A DNA stretch of 57,454 nucleotides from Bordetella parapertussis. Lineage in GTDB: Bacteria; Pseudomonadota; Gammaproteobacteria; Burkholderiales; SG8-41. The notes under the pieces were generated by a model. That model had not been told where the DNA came from and made no database searches. It was given only the letters and a program-made list of their open reading frames with translations. Below, one piece after another: positions 33,327 through 42,335 of this stretch (positions are counted from its first letter, which is position 1; each line of letters opens with the position of its first letter). Where the stretch lies: the NCBI GenBank assembly GCA_945864585.1, contig CAMBCF010000012.1, positions 1 through 57,454 on the forward strand. Reading direction: 5' to 3'. A program made the position numbers and the translations under genes.

Positions 33327-34229
33327 TCAAGCTTGCGTACCGTCGGCAAATCGCGATACGTCTTTCCCTTCTGTTAAAAATCCCCTTACAGCGTTTATCT
33401 GATCGTCCGTCATCAACATCGGCGCATGCCCGACACCGGCAAATTCTACCAATCGCGCCTGCGGCCCGCGTTGCGTCATTGCGAGCGCCGTGTCTTTCAG
33501 CAGCAGATCGGATGCGGCGCCGCGCAATAACAGCGTCGGGCAGGTGATACGGTCATAGTAGCTCCACAAATCGATGTCGTTGATCGGCTTTGCCTGAAAC
33601 GGAAACGCGATGCCGGGATCGTAATTCATGGTCCAGGCGCCGTCGGCATTTTGCCTGGCGTTGTGGCGCGTCAGGTGGTCCCATTGCGCGTCGTTCAGCG
33701 GCCCGAACGCCGCCGACACGGTTCTGAGGTAAACATTCAGTTCTTCCAGTGTATGGCATGCCGGCGCCTTGCCCACATAACGCGCCAGGCGCTCCAGCGA
33801 CGCCTGCGGAATCAACGTGCCCACATCGTTCAACACCAGCCGGAACACCGGCGTGCGCGGCAGGCTGGAGAACAACATGCCGATCATGCCACCCATCGAG
33901 GTTCCGACCCACAGGATTTCGCGCTCACTTGCGTGCTCAACGTCAGCGGTGAGACGCGCGAGCAGTGTGTTGATGTCGGCTAGGTACTGCTGCAGGCCAT
34001 AGTACTGCTTGTCGGCGAGCCACTCGCTTTGACCGCGCCCTACAATATCCGGGCACACCACGCGAAAATCTTTTTCCAGATTGCGCGCAAGGTCATCAAA
34101 GTCGCGGCAGTTGCGCGTAAGGCCATGGACGCAGATCACGATGCGCGGATTGTCGCGCGCGCCCCATTCGGTGTAGCGCATGTTGTGCAAACCGGAGGGA
34201 CTAAGACACTGGACTGATTTGCTTTGCAT
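33327..34229 (-). CDS. Alpha/beta-fold hydrolase
   Basis: 300 residues, cytosolic, canonical alpha/beta hydrolase: ICVHGLTRNCRDFDDLA (oxyanion hole), VGTSMGGMIGMLF (nucleophile Ser), an acid in RGAASDLLLKDTA, and the late His in FAGVGHAPMLM. A cap domain fills about residues 135-215. The pattern resembles dienelactone- or C-C-bond hydrolase relatives of MhpC/BphD type, but no substrate can be named. It precedes the NlpC/P60 gene and follows selO on the same strand, with 87-90 base gaps, so each gene may have its own promoter. Confidence 0.88.
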   Translation of the reverse strand: MQSKSVQCLSPSGLHNMRYTEWGARDNPRIVICVHGLTRNCRDFDDLARNLEKDFRVVCPDIVGRGQSEWLADKQYYGLQQYLADINTLLARLTADVEHASEREILWVGTSMGGMIGMLFSSLPRTPVFRLVLNDVGTLIPQASLERLARYVGKAPACHTLEELNVYLRTVSAAFGPLNDAQWDHLTRHNARQNADGAWTMNYDPGIAFPFQAKPINDIDLWSYYDRITCPTLLLRGAASDLLLKDTALAMTQRGPQARLVEFAGVGHAPMLMTDDQINAVRGFLTEGKDVSRFADGTQA

Positions 34230-34316
34230 GGTCTTTTTTAGAGTTAAGAACTCAACGTAGAGCGTGGAAAGCGCCGGGGTTACTCCCGACTCTCAACGCC
34301 GACCGCTCACTTGCAC

Positions 34317-35792
34317 TCAAGATGAACAACTGACCTCGATACCCTTCGCCCAATCCGGCGCTGGCGCGGCATAGGCCTCGAATTCCGGCTGTTCGCCGAA
34401 AGGGTGTTGCAACAGCTTGAGCAGCCGGTCGATTTCAGAAAAGTCTTTGTGTTTCTCGGCCTTTTCGATAGCAACCTGCGCCAGGTGGTTGCGCAGCACG
34501 TATTTTGGATTGACGGCGATCATGCGTGCGCGGCGCGCGGTGTCATCACTGGATTCGGCTTTAAGCCGCGCCGTGTAGCGCGCGGCCCATGCATCAAAAG
34601 CGGGGCGGTTAATGATCAGATCGCGCACCGCATTCAAATTGCCGCCACTCAGGGTGCGAAAAAATATCGTGTAGTCAACGCCATGTTCGGCGAGCAGCGC
34701 CAGCACGTCATTGATCAGTGGGTCATCGCCACCCATTGATAGCGTTAGTCCGAGTTTCGCGCGCATTAACGCCGTGTGTTTTTCCATGAACACGCCTTCA
34801 TAGCGCGCCAGCGCGGTGTTACATTTTTCGGCATCGATCAGCGGCGTCAGCGCTTGCGCCAGCCGCGAGCAATTCCACAAACCGATGTAGGGCTGATTTT
34901 GGTATGCGTAACGGCCTTGTTCATCCGAGTGATTGCAAATATGGCCGGGGTTGAAGGCTTCCATGAAGCCAAAGGGGCCGTAGTCGAGCGTGAGTCCCAG
35001 TATCGACATATTGTCGGTGTTCATTACGCCGTGACAAAACCCCACCGCCTGCCACTGTGCGATCAGCCGCGCGGTGCGCTCGATGACTTCGCTGAGGAAT
35101 CGCTCATAGCCGTCGGGCGTGCCCAGGTACTGCGGAAAATGTTCCTCGATGACGTGATCGGCCAGTAGTTTCAGATACGCGTGCTCGCGCCGGTGGTAAA
35201 AAACCTCAAACGACCCGAAGCGCACATGCGAAGGCGCCAGCCGCAGCAATACCGCGGCGGTTTCCGGCGTTTCGCGGTACACGATTTCATCGGCGCCCGC
35301 GATGCCGAGCGCGCGCGTGGTGGGTATGCCCAGCGCGTGCATTGCTTCCGAACACAAGTATTCGCGTATGGTCGAACGCAGCACCGCGCGCCCGTCGGCG
35401 GTGCGCGAGAACGGCGTCAGACCCGCACCTTTGAGCTGCAGGGTCCAGCGCTCGCGCCTGGCATTAACAATTTCGCCGAGTAAAATCGCGCGGCCATCGC
35501 CCAGTTGCGGCACGAAGGTGCCGAATTGATGGCCGGCATAAAGCATCGCCAGTGGCTCGGCGCCCTGCGGTACGAAATTACCCGAGAGCAGGTGCAGGAA
35601 ACGCTCGCTGCGCGTGTCGGCAGGATCGAGATCGAGCAGCGCAGCCGCATCGTCGCTCACGCTGACCAGGTAGGGTGCTGCCAGCGGCACGGGATCGACC
35701 CTGCGGTAAAACGCCGGTGGCAACCGCGCAAAGCGATTGTCGAAGCGGCTGTCGAAAATGAGCGTGTCTGCTTTTTGAAGTGTGGCTTGCAT
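34317..35792 (-). CDS. selO: Protein adenylyltransferase SelO (YdiU/UPF0061)
   Basis: Pseudokinase-fold enzyme of 491 residues that transfers AMP to Ser/Thr/Tyr of redox-related proteins. Marks: MLYAGHQFGTFVPQLGDGRA, LQLKGAGLTPFSRTADGRAVLRS, FCHGVMNTDNMSILGLTLDYGPFGF (metal-binding Asn/Asp region). The end reads EVSCSS, with Cys at the site that is selenocysteine in animal SelO; the TGA-free frame confirms Cys. Start ATG at 35792, eight bases after the stop of the upstream dehydrogenase, suggesting an operon. Confidence 0.95.
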   Translation of the reverse strand: MQATLQKADTLIFDSRFDNRFARLPPAFYRRVDPVPLAAPYLVSVSDDAAALLDLDPADTRSERFLHLLSGNFVPQGAEPLAMLYAGHQFGTFVPQLGDGRAILLGEIVNARRERWTLQLKGAGLTPFSRTADGRAVLRSTIREYLCSEAMHALGIPTTRALGIAGADEIVYRETPETAAVLLRLAPSHVRFGSFEVFYHRREHAYLKLLADHVIEEHFPQYLGTPDGYERFLSEVIERTARLIAQWQAVGFCHGVMNTDNMSILGLTLDYGPFGFMEAFNPGHICNHSDEQGRYAYQNQPYIGLWNCSRLAQALTPLIDAEKCNTALARYEGVFMEKHTALMRAKLGLTLSMGGDDPLINDVLALLAEHGVDYTIFFRTLSGGNLNAVRDLIINRPAFDAWAARYTARLKAESSDDTARRARMIAVNPKYVLRNHLAQVAIEKAEKHKDFSEIDRLLKLLQHPFGEQPEFEAYAAPAPDWAKGIEVSCSS

Positions 35793-35800
35793 GATCTGGA

Positions 35801-36724
35801 TTATAGTCGTGCTTGCGGCGTGATTTCACGCGAAGTAACTATTGGTGCGTTAGTTCGTCCCGCCGCGCTATCCATAAGGTAAGTGCCGAGGGCAGCCCAG
35901 TCGCAATCGCCGTAGCCGTACTGGATGGCTTGCAAATGCTGATCGCGTAACAGTTCCGCGGTGGGCAGCGACACGGCGAGATCGGCGGCAGTTTGCAGCG
36001 CGAGTTCGACATCTTTCAGCCCCAGCTTCAGGGGGAAGGTCGGCTTGCCGGGATTCTCCAGCATCAACTTGCCGTAATGTTTATGCGCGGGCGAATTCAT
36101 CGAGGTGCCGGTGATGATGTCGAAAAACACCTGTCGCTCAACACCGGCTTTTTCGACCAGCGCAAACGCTTCACCAAGACTTTCGATGATCGTCGCCAGC
36201 AAAAAATTACGCGCGATTTTCACCGCATTGGCTTTGGGCGCTTCGGCGGCCACGTTGAACCAGCGCCGGCCCAGCGCCCGGAACAGCGGTTCGCAGCGTG
36301 CGATCGCCGCCGGCGCACCTGCCGCGATGATGTCGAGCTCGCCGCGCGCGGCAAATTCCGGGCGGCCGAATACCGGCGCGGACACATACGGTGAACCGTG
36401 TTGGTGATGCAGGCGCTCAAGCCGCTGCGCCATGCGCAGGCTTACCGACGCCATGTTCAGGTGCACCGTGGCCGCCGCCAGGCTTTGCGTCAGGCCCGGG
36501 GTAATCCACACCGCTTCAACCGACGCATCGTCTGCAAGCATGGTGATCACCACCTCGCCGGCCAATGCTTCAACGGGTGAGTCGGCCACCGCCGCGCCGC
36601 GCGCGGCAAAGGCATCCGCGGTTGTGCGCGTGCGATTCCAAACCACGAGTTGATGCCCGCTGTCGATCAGCCGCGATGCCATGCCACGGCCCATCTGCCC
36701 CAAACCGATAAATCCGATCTTCAT
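35801..36724 (-). CDS. Beta-hydroxyacid dehydrogenase, NAD(P)-binding (HIBADH-like)
   Basis: 307 residues from the ATG at 36724, preceded by CAGGAGCACGCAGG. The N-terminal Rossmann motif is IGFIGLGQMGRGMASRLI, with WNRTRTTAD as the cofactor-selecting region (Arg suggests NADP). The substrate loop reads SAPVFGRPEFAARGELDI and the catalytic Lys lies in KANAVKIARNFLLATI. The C-terminal helical domain is complete. Members reduce or oxidise 3-hydroxyisobutyrate, tartronate semialdehyde or related aldehydes. Much longer readings upstream run antisense to the Bug gene and were rejected. It is divergent from that Bug gene. Confidence 0.9.
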   Translation of the reverse strand: MKIGFIGLGQMGRGMASRLIDSGHQLVVWNRTRTTADAFAARGAAVADSPVEALAGEVVITMLADDASVEAVWITPGLTQSLAAATVHLNMASVSLRMAQRLERLHHQHGSPYVSAPVFGRPEFAARGELDIIAAGAPAAIARCEPLFRALGRRWFNVAAEAPKANAVKIARNFLLATIIESLGEAFALVEKAGVERQVFFDIITGTSMNSPAHKHYGKLMLENPGKPTFPLKLGLKDVELALQTAADLAVSLPTAELLRDQHLQAIQYGYGDCDWAALGTYLMDSAAGRTNAPIVTSREITPQARL

Positions 36725-36835
36725 CCTGCGTGCTCCTGTCTGAGGTGCGGATTGTGTCGCAAACGCGGCTGTCGCGATAGCGCACTTTGCCCGGTGCGTT
36801 ACAATGCGATTCTGCTTTTTCCGGGGGAAGGCGTC

Positions 36836-37810
36836 GTGAAAAAATTCGTTTCGTGGTTGATCTTTACCGCAGCTGCGTTGGTGTTGTCTGTGGGGCCAGC
36901 CACCGCGCAGAGTTATCCCAACCGCAGCATACGCATAGTGTTGCCATGGCCTGCGGGCGGCATTACCGATGTGATCATGCGCGCGATCAACATGCACTTG
37001 TCCGAGGTTTTCGCGCAGCAATTGGTGATCGACAACCGGCCTGGCGCTGGCGGCACCCTGGGCGTGGCGCTCGCCGCCAGGGCGCCGGCGGACGGCTACA
37101 CGCTGTTGATGACCGACATCGCCAGTCACTGTATTTCCGCCACGCTGTATGGTTCCAAGCTGCCCTATGACACGCTCAAGGATTTGCAGCCGATCATGAT
37201 GGTCGCGGGGTCGCCGATGGTGCTGGTGGCGAACCCGGCGCCGCAGGTGCGCACGCTGCCGCAGTTGATCAAGCTCGCAAAATCGCGTCCGGGTCAATTG
37301 AATTACGCGTCATCGGGTGCGGGTTCGATTACGCATCTGGCCGCGGTGCGTATGCAAAAATTGGGTGGTGTTGATATTTTGCACGTGCCGTTCAAGGGCA
37401 GCATACCGGCGGCCTCGTCGGTGATGAGCGGTGAGACCTTCATGTCGTTCTCCACCATACCGGCCTCCTTGGCGCACGCCAGGAGCGGACGGCTGGTGAT
37501 GATTGCGCAGTCTTTCGCAAAGCGCGCGCCACAGATTCCGGATGTGCCGACCCTTGCTGAAACGCTGGGTGACTTCGATCTCGGCTTCCTGTCGGGACTG
37601 TGGGTGCCGGCGGGAACGCCGCGCGCGATCGTCGATCGGCTGCACGTGGAGATCATGCGTGCGATGGAACAAGCGAAAGTGAAAGAGATACTCACTGTCA
37701 ACGCCGCCATTCCAGGACGCATGTCGACGCAGGAATTCACCGATTATCTGGCGCGCGAAACCCGCAGCTGGGGTGAGATTGTGCGCACTTCAGGCGTAAA
37801 AATCGAATAA
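36836..37810 (+). CDS. Bug-family TTT substrate-binding protein
   Basis: 324 residues from GTG at 36836 with GGGGAAGG just upstream. Signal peptide (KKFVSWLIFTAAALVLSVG) ends ATA before QSYPNRSIR. Lobe motifs: PWPAGGITDVIMRA, IDNRPGAGGTLG, APADGYTLLM. It is followed after 28 bases by an SDR gene, so both may share a transcript and a substrate pathway. Earlier in-frame ATGs at 36650 would overlap the divergent dehydrogenase and lack a signal peptide at the N-terminus. Confidence 0.9.
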   Translation: MKKFVSWLIFTAAALVLSVGPATAQSYPNRSIRIVLPWPAGGITDVIMRAINMHLSEVFAQQLVIDNRPGAGGTLGVALAARAPADGYTLLMTDIASHCISATLYGSKLPYDTLKDLQPIMMVAGSPMVLVANPAPQVRTLPQLIKLAKSRPGQLNYASSGAGSITHLAAVRMQKLGGVDILHVPFKGSIPAASSVMSGETFMSFSTIPASLAHARSGRLVMIAQSFAKRAPQIPDVPTLAETLGDFDLGFLSGLWVPAGTPRAIVDRLHVEIMRAMEQAKVKEILTVNAAIPGRMSTQEFTDYLARETRSWGEIVRTSGVKIE

Positions 37811-37838
37811 CAGCATAGATTTACGGAAGTGAGGCAAC

Positions 37839-38633
37839 ATGGATTTAGGCATCAGGGGCAGGGCCGCCATCGTCACCGGGGCCAGCCGCGGCATCGGGCG
37901 CGAAAGCGCACGGCAGTTTCTGGAGGAGGGCGTGCGTGTGTTGATTTGCGGCCGCAATGCCGGGACGCTGGAGAAAACGCGCGCCGAACTGGCAAAGCAA
38001 ACCGGCGGTGAAGTGCATGCTGTCGTCGCGGATATGACCAAAGAGGCCGACATTGCCAGGTTGGTTGAAACCGCAAAACAGACATTCGGCACGGTCGACA
38101 TACTCATCAACAACGCCGGCCAAATGTACTCGGGCCGCTTTGCCGCGATCACCGACGCCGGGTTGAAAGAACAATTCGAGACCAAAATTTTTGGCTTCCT
38201 GCGCGCCATACGCCTGGTGTATCCGATCATGAAAGCGCAAAAATGGGGACGCATCGTCAACATCATCGGCGGCGCGGGCAAGGAGCCGGATCCTTACATG
38301 TTCGGCAGCGGCATCACCAACAGCGGCTTGTTGAATATCACCAAGTCGCTGTCGACCGAATTTGGCGAAGATAATGTGCTGGTCAACGCCATCTGCCCCG
38401 GCTGGGTGGCCACCAACCTGTGGGAGCGCAATGCGGAGGGTTTGAAGCAGGACCTGCAAGTGAAAACCGAGGCGGAAGCGCGCCGTCTCGCCGCGCGCAA
38501 GAATTCACTCAACCGTTTCGGCAAACCCGAAGAACTCGCCAACGCGATAGTGTTTTTGTGTTCAGAGCGGTCGAGCTATATCACCGGGGTGTCGTTGAAT
38601 CTCGACGGCGGGCGCCTGAAGGGGCTGTGGTAG
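37839..38633 (+). CDS. Short-chain dehydrogenase/reductase without the usual catalytic Lys
   Basis: 264 residues, classical SDR fold: cofactor loop GASRGIGRESARQF, DILINNAGQMY, and SITGVSLNLDGG-like end (ITGVSLNLDGGRLKG). In the catalytic region, however, the expected YxxxK reads YMFGS (GKEPDPYMFGSGITNSG), so the Lys is absent at its normal place; a Lys occurs later in NITKSLSTEFG. Some SDR subgroups share this pattern; activity on the usual hydroxy/keto chemistry is uncertain. It lies 28 bases after a Bug gene. Confidence 0.85.
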   Translation: MDLGIRGRAAIVTGASRGIGRESARQFLEEGVRVLICGRNAGTLEKTRAELAKQTGGEVHAVVADMTKEADIARLVETAKQTFGTVDILINNAGQMYSGRFAAITDAGLKEQFETKIFGFLRAIRLVYPIMKAQKWGRIVNIIGGAGKEPDPYMFGSGITNSGLLNITKSLSTEFGEDNVLVNAICPGWVATNLWERNAEGLKQDLQVKTEAEARRLAARKNSLNRFGKPEELANAIVFLCSERSSYITGVSLNLDGGRLKGLW

Positions 38634-38707
38634 GAATCGCGCCGGGGTGTTTATTACGTAGCGCTGGTATTGCACTGTGATGCGGACCGCCGCTGCTCAC
38701 TGGCGAA

Positions 38708-39718
38708 TTATTGTTGCGGGATTTTGGCGTCCTTGATCACCTGCGCCCAGCGCGCAATCTCCGCGCGGATGAACTGCTCGAACTCCTCGCGGCTGGTCGG
38801 TGCAGCTATCATCACCAGTTCGTCCAGCCGCTGCCGAACCTCAGGCATACGCAATACGGTGTTGAAGTCGGCATGCAGCTTGTCGAGCACCGCTGCGGGC
38901 GTGCCGGCTGGCGCGCATACGCCTTGCCACGACTGAACGTCGAAGCCGGGAAAGCCTGCCTCCTGGATGGTCGGTACCTCAGGAAGCTGCGCGGCACGAT
39001 GCGCGCTGGTGACTGCGAGCGGACGCAAGCGTCCCGTCTGAATCGGCGCCACCATTGCCGGGAAATTCGAAATATTGAACGGCACCTGACCACCGATGGT
39101 GTCGGTGATCCCCTGTGCGCCGTTCTTGTACGGGATATGCACGATATCGATCTTCGCCACCAATTGCAGCAACTCCATCGACAACTGCGGCGAGGTGCCG
39201 ACCAAACCGGCGGAGTAGCTCAGCTTGCCCGGGTGGGCTTTGGCATAGCCGATGAACTGCTTCATTGAGCGTATCGGCATCGACGGGTGCACGGTCAGGA
39301 TGTTGGGCGTCATGCCGATACGCGTGACCGCTACAATATCGCGCAACTGATCGTATGGCATCTTCGCGAATAGCGACATGGTAATGGCGCTCGATGCGAT
39401 ATTGCACTGGACCAGCGTGTAGCCATCGGGCGTCGATTTGGCGACGAACGCAGTGCCGAGCACGCCCGCGGCGCCCACCCGGTTATCGACGATGACCTGC
39501 TGGCCCCATAGCCCGGTGAGACGGTCGGCGAGTATACGGCCCACGATGTCGGGCGAGGCGCCCGCACCAAACGGCACGACATAACGTACTAGCTTATTCG
39601 GAAAACCTTGTGCTGAGCCCGTCGCAGCCGTCTGCGCCCATGATGCGAGTGGGCATAGCCACAGCGCAGCCGCAATTGAGAAAATCACCCTTCGACGTGC
39701 TTGGATCACACAGCGCAT
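38708..39718 (-). CDS. Bug-family TTT substrate-binding protein
   Basis: 336 residues from the ATG at 39718, with GGGGAG about six bases upstream (39725-39730); GTG at 39721 is too close. Signal ends SWA before QTAATGSAQGFPNKLV. The glycine loop reads PFGAGASPDIVGRIL, with Ala in place of the second Gly. VDNRVGAAGVLG and TPDGYTLVQC follow, again off-consensus, so the ligand may differ. It converges on the SDR gene and diverges from the tandem pair at 40051 and 41139. Confidence 0.9.
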   Translation of the reverse strand: MRCVIQARRRVIFSIAAALWLCPLASWAQTAATGSAQGFPNKLVRYVVPFGAGASPDIVGRILADRLTGLWGQQVIVDNRVGAAGVLGTAFVAKSTPDGYTLVQCNIASSAITMSLFAKMPYDQLRDIVAVTRIGMTPNILTVHPSMPIRSMKQFIGYAKAHPGKLSYSAGLVGTSPQLSMELLQLVAKIDIVHIPYKNGAQGITDTIGGQVPFNISNFPAMVAPIQTGRLRPLAVTSAHRAAQLPEVPTIQEAGFPGFDVQSWQGVCAPAGTPAAVLDKLHADFNTVLRMPEVRQRLDELVMIAAPTSREEFEQFIRAEIARWAQVIKDAKIPQQ

Positions 39719-40050
39719 CACGGCTCCCCTCTGGTCATTGACCGGCGTATAAGAAATTTAACACATCATTTTTCGCCAAGCGGAACAGTATCCCCGCAGC
39801 GTCGAGCCGTCAACCGTGCGAAATTTCAACCGAACTTCGCCGTGGCAGCCCCAAACCCGCTCTACGCACCGTCCGATTGCCGTCGAATGCCGGATAAGAT
39901 TGTTGCGAGTTGACGCTGTGTGTAATGCGTCGTTACTATGTCATCGAATACTTTGTACTGGCATCTACTGTTTGAAGGGCAACGCAGGCGTCACACCAAT
40001 CCCAAAAACGGCGCTCGCCGGAAAGAACTATCATCTAACGAAGGGTATCA
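39719..40050. other. Divergent intergenic region (332 bases)
   Basis: The gap between divergent Bug genes. It contains one candidate promoter (39910-39939) and no ORF, RNA gene or repeat that I can support. The part near 39718 is AT-rich (AAGAAATTTAACACATCATTTTTC). Confidence 0.5.
39910..39939 (+). promoter_or_regulatory. Candidate sigma-70 promoter before the tandem Bug genes
   Basis: TTGACG at 39910-39915 and TACTAT at 39934-39939 are spaced by 18 bases, about 110 bases ahead of the ATG at 40051. It would transcribe the two duplicated Bug genes and perhaps beyond. Confidence 0.4.
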
Positions 40051-41031
40051 ATGATTGCCATGATCGGGAAATTGAGTTGTTGGCTAACGCCGGCCGTTCT
40101 TGTGTACAGCGTGACAGTGCTTGCGCAAGACAAACCGCCCGGCTATCCGGTGCGGCCGATCCGCATCATCATTGGCTCACAGCCTGGTGCGGGTGGCGAC
40201 ATGATCGCACGCTTGACGGCTAAAATATTGAGCGATCGTTGGGGCCAAAATGTCGTGGTCGACCCCCGTCCAGGTGGTGGTGGTGTGATCGCTTCGGAGC
40301 TGATGGTCAAATCGACGCCTGACGGGTACACCCTACTTCAGTCGGGCGATGGGCTGTTGCTTCAAAGCGCGACCAAACGGGTTCCTTTCGACATCCTCAA
40401 GATGTTCGATCCTATCGCCAGCTTGACGCAGCAGCCCTACATACTCATGGTCAATGTCAGCGTGCCTGTCAAGACAGTGAAGGAACTGATTGCGCTTTCG
40501 GCAAGCAAGCCGCTGACGTTCGCCGGCAGCACCGGGGTCGGCGGTACGGTCCATCTGGGCATGGAAAAGCTGGCGAAGATATCCGGCATACAGTTAAAGC
40601 ACGTCACCTACAAGGGGAGTGCGCCAGCGCTACTTGCGCTGATGGGCGGAGAGGTCAGCGTGGGTGTCTCCGCTTCGCTGTCCGCGACCGCCGCGATACG
40701 CAGCGGCAAGGTGCGCGGCGTGGCGTCGTTGGGCCTCACGCGCACATCGTCCCTGCCTGACCTGCCAACGATCGGCGAACAGGGCTTTCCCGGTTTCAAG
40801 ATTACCAACCGCTATAATCTTTGGGCGCGCGCCGGAACGCCGCGCCCAATCATCCTTGCGATCAATCGTGTGGTGAGCGAGGATATGAACACCCCGCAGA
40901 TGGTGCAGCGGCTCGCGAACGATGGCAGTGAACCCGCCGAGCGCATGACGCCTGAGCAACTCAGGGCGAGCCTTACCCGCGATTATGTTGAACTCGAGCG
41001 GCAGGTGAAGGAACTCGGCCTGAAGTTCTAA
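40051..41031 (+). CDS. Bug-family TTT substrate-binding protein, tandem copy 1
   Basis: 326 residues from the ATG at 40051 (GAAGGG at 40040-40045). Signal ends about VLA before QDKPPGYPVRPIR. Its first-lobe loop is unusual, IIIGSQPGAGGDMIARL, without the PF..GG form of other copies; VDPRPGGGGVIASELM follows. The next gene is nearly the same length and shares long identical blocks (GEQGFPGFKITNRYNLW; YVELERQVKELGLKF), so the two arose by tandem duplication. The differences lie mostly in residues 135-215, where the binding cleft forms. Confidence 0.92.
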   Translation: MIAMIGKLSCWLTPAVLVYSVTVLAQDKPPGYPVRPIRIIIGSQPGAGGDMIARLTAKILSDRWGQNVVVDPRPGGGGVIASELMVKSTPDGYTLLQSGDGLLLQSATKRVPFDILKMFDPIASLTQQPYILMVNVSVPVKTVKELIALSASKPLTFAGSTGVGGTVHLGMEKLAKISGIQLKHVTYKGSAPALLALMGGEVSVGVSASLSATAAIRSGKVRGVASLGLTRTSSLPDLPTIGEQGFPGFKITNRYNLWARAGTPRPIILAINRVVSEDMNTPQMVQRLANDGSEPAERMTPEQLRASLTRDYVELERQVKELGLKF

Positions 41032-41138
41032 CAGCGGCCGCGCGGTGTCGGCTGTGCCGCCCGCGTGGGTAGCGTGGGGCAGCACATGGGTCTCTTCTTG
41101 GGCGTATGATCGCGCCGGACAACTGCGGAGGAGTATTC

Positions 41139-42119
41139 ATGAATACCAGGATCAGGAAATGGGGTTGCTGGCTAATGCCGGGCTGGCTCGCGTACTGCAC
41201 GATGGCGCTGGCGCAGGACAAACCGCCCGGCTATCCGGTGCGGCCGATTCGAATCATCATAGGCGTGGCGCCGGGTGCGGGCGCCGACATGGTTGCACGC
41301 TTAACAGCCCAATTGCTTACCGATCGTTGGGGCCAAAATGCCGTGGTTGATCCGCGGCCCGGCGGCGGCGGCGTGATCGCTTCGGAGCTGATGGCGAAAT
41401 CCACGCCCGACGGCTATACGATACTGCAGTCAGGGGATGGGCTGTTGTTTCAAACCGCTACCAAGCGGGTAGCCTTCGACGTCCTCAAGATCTTTGATCC
41501 CATTGTCAGTTCGACGCAGCAGCCTTACATCCTGCTCACCAATTTGAGCGTGCCCGCCAAAACAGTCAAGGAGCTTATCGCGCTTTCGACAACCAAACCG
41601 ATGACCTATGCCGGAAGCGCCGGGATCGGCGGCACGGTGCATTTGGGCATGGAGCGGCTGGTGAAAATATCCGGCTTGCAGTTGAAGCACGTCGCCTACA
41701 AAGGGAGCGCACCTGCTCTGCTTGCACTGATGGGGGGAGAGGTCAGTATTGGTGTCACCAGTGTGATGTCCGCGACTGCCGCGATACGCAGCGGCAAGGT
41801 GCGCGGCATGGCTTCAATGGGCCTGACGCGCGCATCGTCCCTGCCTGACCTGCCGACGATCGGCGAACAGGGCTTTCCCGGCTTCAAGATTACCAATCGC
41901 TACAATCTTTGGGTGCGGGCCGGAACGCCGCGCCCGATCATTCTGGCGATTAATCGTGTGGTGAGCGAAGGCATGCATACCCCGCAGATGGTGCAGCGGC
42001 TTGCGGCCGATGGCAGTGAACCCGCCGAGCGCATGACGCCTGAGCAACTCAAGGCGGGCCTTACCCGCGACTATGTTGAACTCGAGCGGCAGGTGAAGGA
42101 ACTCGGCCTGAAGTTCTAG
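41139..42119 (+). CDS. Bug-family TTT substrate-binding protein, tandem copy 2
   Basis: 326 residues from the ATG at 41139, with a strong GGAGGAG at 41127-41133; the earlier ATG at 41106 has none. The signal region (WGCWLMPGWLAYCTMALA) has diverged more than the mature protein. First-lobe loop IIIGVAPGAGADMVARL. The end is identical to copy 1. Both copies precede a second tctBA pair on the same strand and could be alternative receptors for it, though 435 bases containing a small opposite-strand gene intervene. Confidence 0.92.
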   Translation: MNTRIRKWGCWLMPGWLAYCTMALAQDKPPGYPVRPIRIIIGVAPGAGADMVARLTAQLLTDRWGQNAVVDPRPGGGGVIASELMAKSTPDGYTILQSGDGLLFQTATKRVAFDVLKIFDPIVSSTQQPYILLTNLSVPAKTVKELIALSTTKPMTYAGSAGIGGTVHLGMERLVKISGLQLKHVAYKGSAPALLALMGGEVSIGVTSVMSATAAIRSGKVRGMASMGLTRASSLPDLPTIGEQGFPGFKITNRYNLWVRAGTPRPIILAINRVVSEGMHTPQMVQRLAADGSEPAERMTPEQLKAGLTRDYVELERQVKELGLKF

Positions 42120-42161
42120 GGGCGCCGGTTGCCGGTGCGGTGCGGTGCGGTAGGTCGTGGA

Positions 42162-42335
42162 TTACGTCTTTGTGGCGGTACGATCTTTTTGGATCTGCGT
42201 GAGATCCATGCCTTCCGTGCAGGCGTGCGGAAACAGCCAACCTGAAGTACATAGGAACACGATGAAGCGGCCCAGGCGGACAAGTTTGCGCAGGATCTTT
42301 GCAGGCAGAGATGCGGTTGATCCGGTTTGACTCAT
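42162..42335 (-). CDS. Small single-helix membrane protein
   Basis: 57 codons from the ATG at 42335, six bases after AGGAGC. The product has a basic N-terminus (LPAKILRKLVRLGR), one hydrophobic helix (FIVFLCTSGWLFPHAC) and a polar tail. I do not know the family. A good ribosome site and sensible topology support it despite its size. It is antisense-oriented in the gap between the tandem Bug genes and tctB. The remaining part of the gap (42336-42554) shows only the tctB leader. Confidence 0.45.
   Translation of the reverse strand: MSQTGSTASLPAKILRKLVRLGRFIVFLCTSGWLFPHACTEGMDLTQIQKDRTATKT

Noticed and set aside
34317-34340. Selenocysteine in SelO
   Set aside because: The codon at the Sec site is a Cys codon (EVSCSS) and no in-frame TGA occurs.
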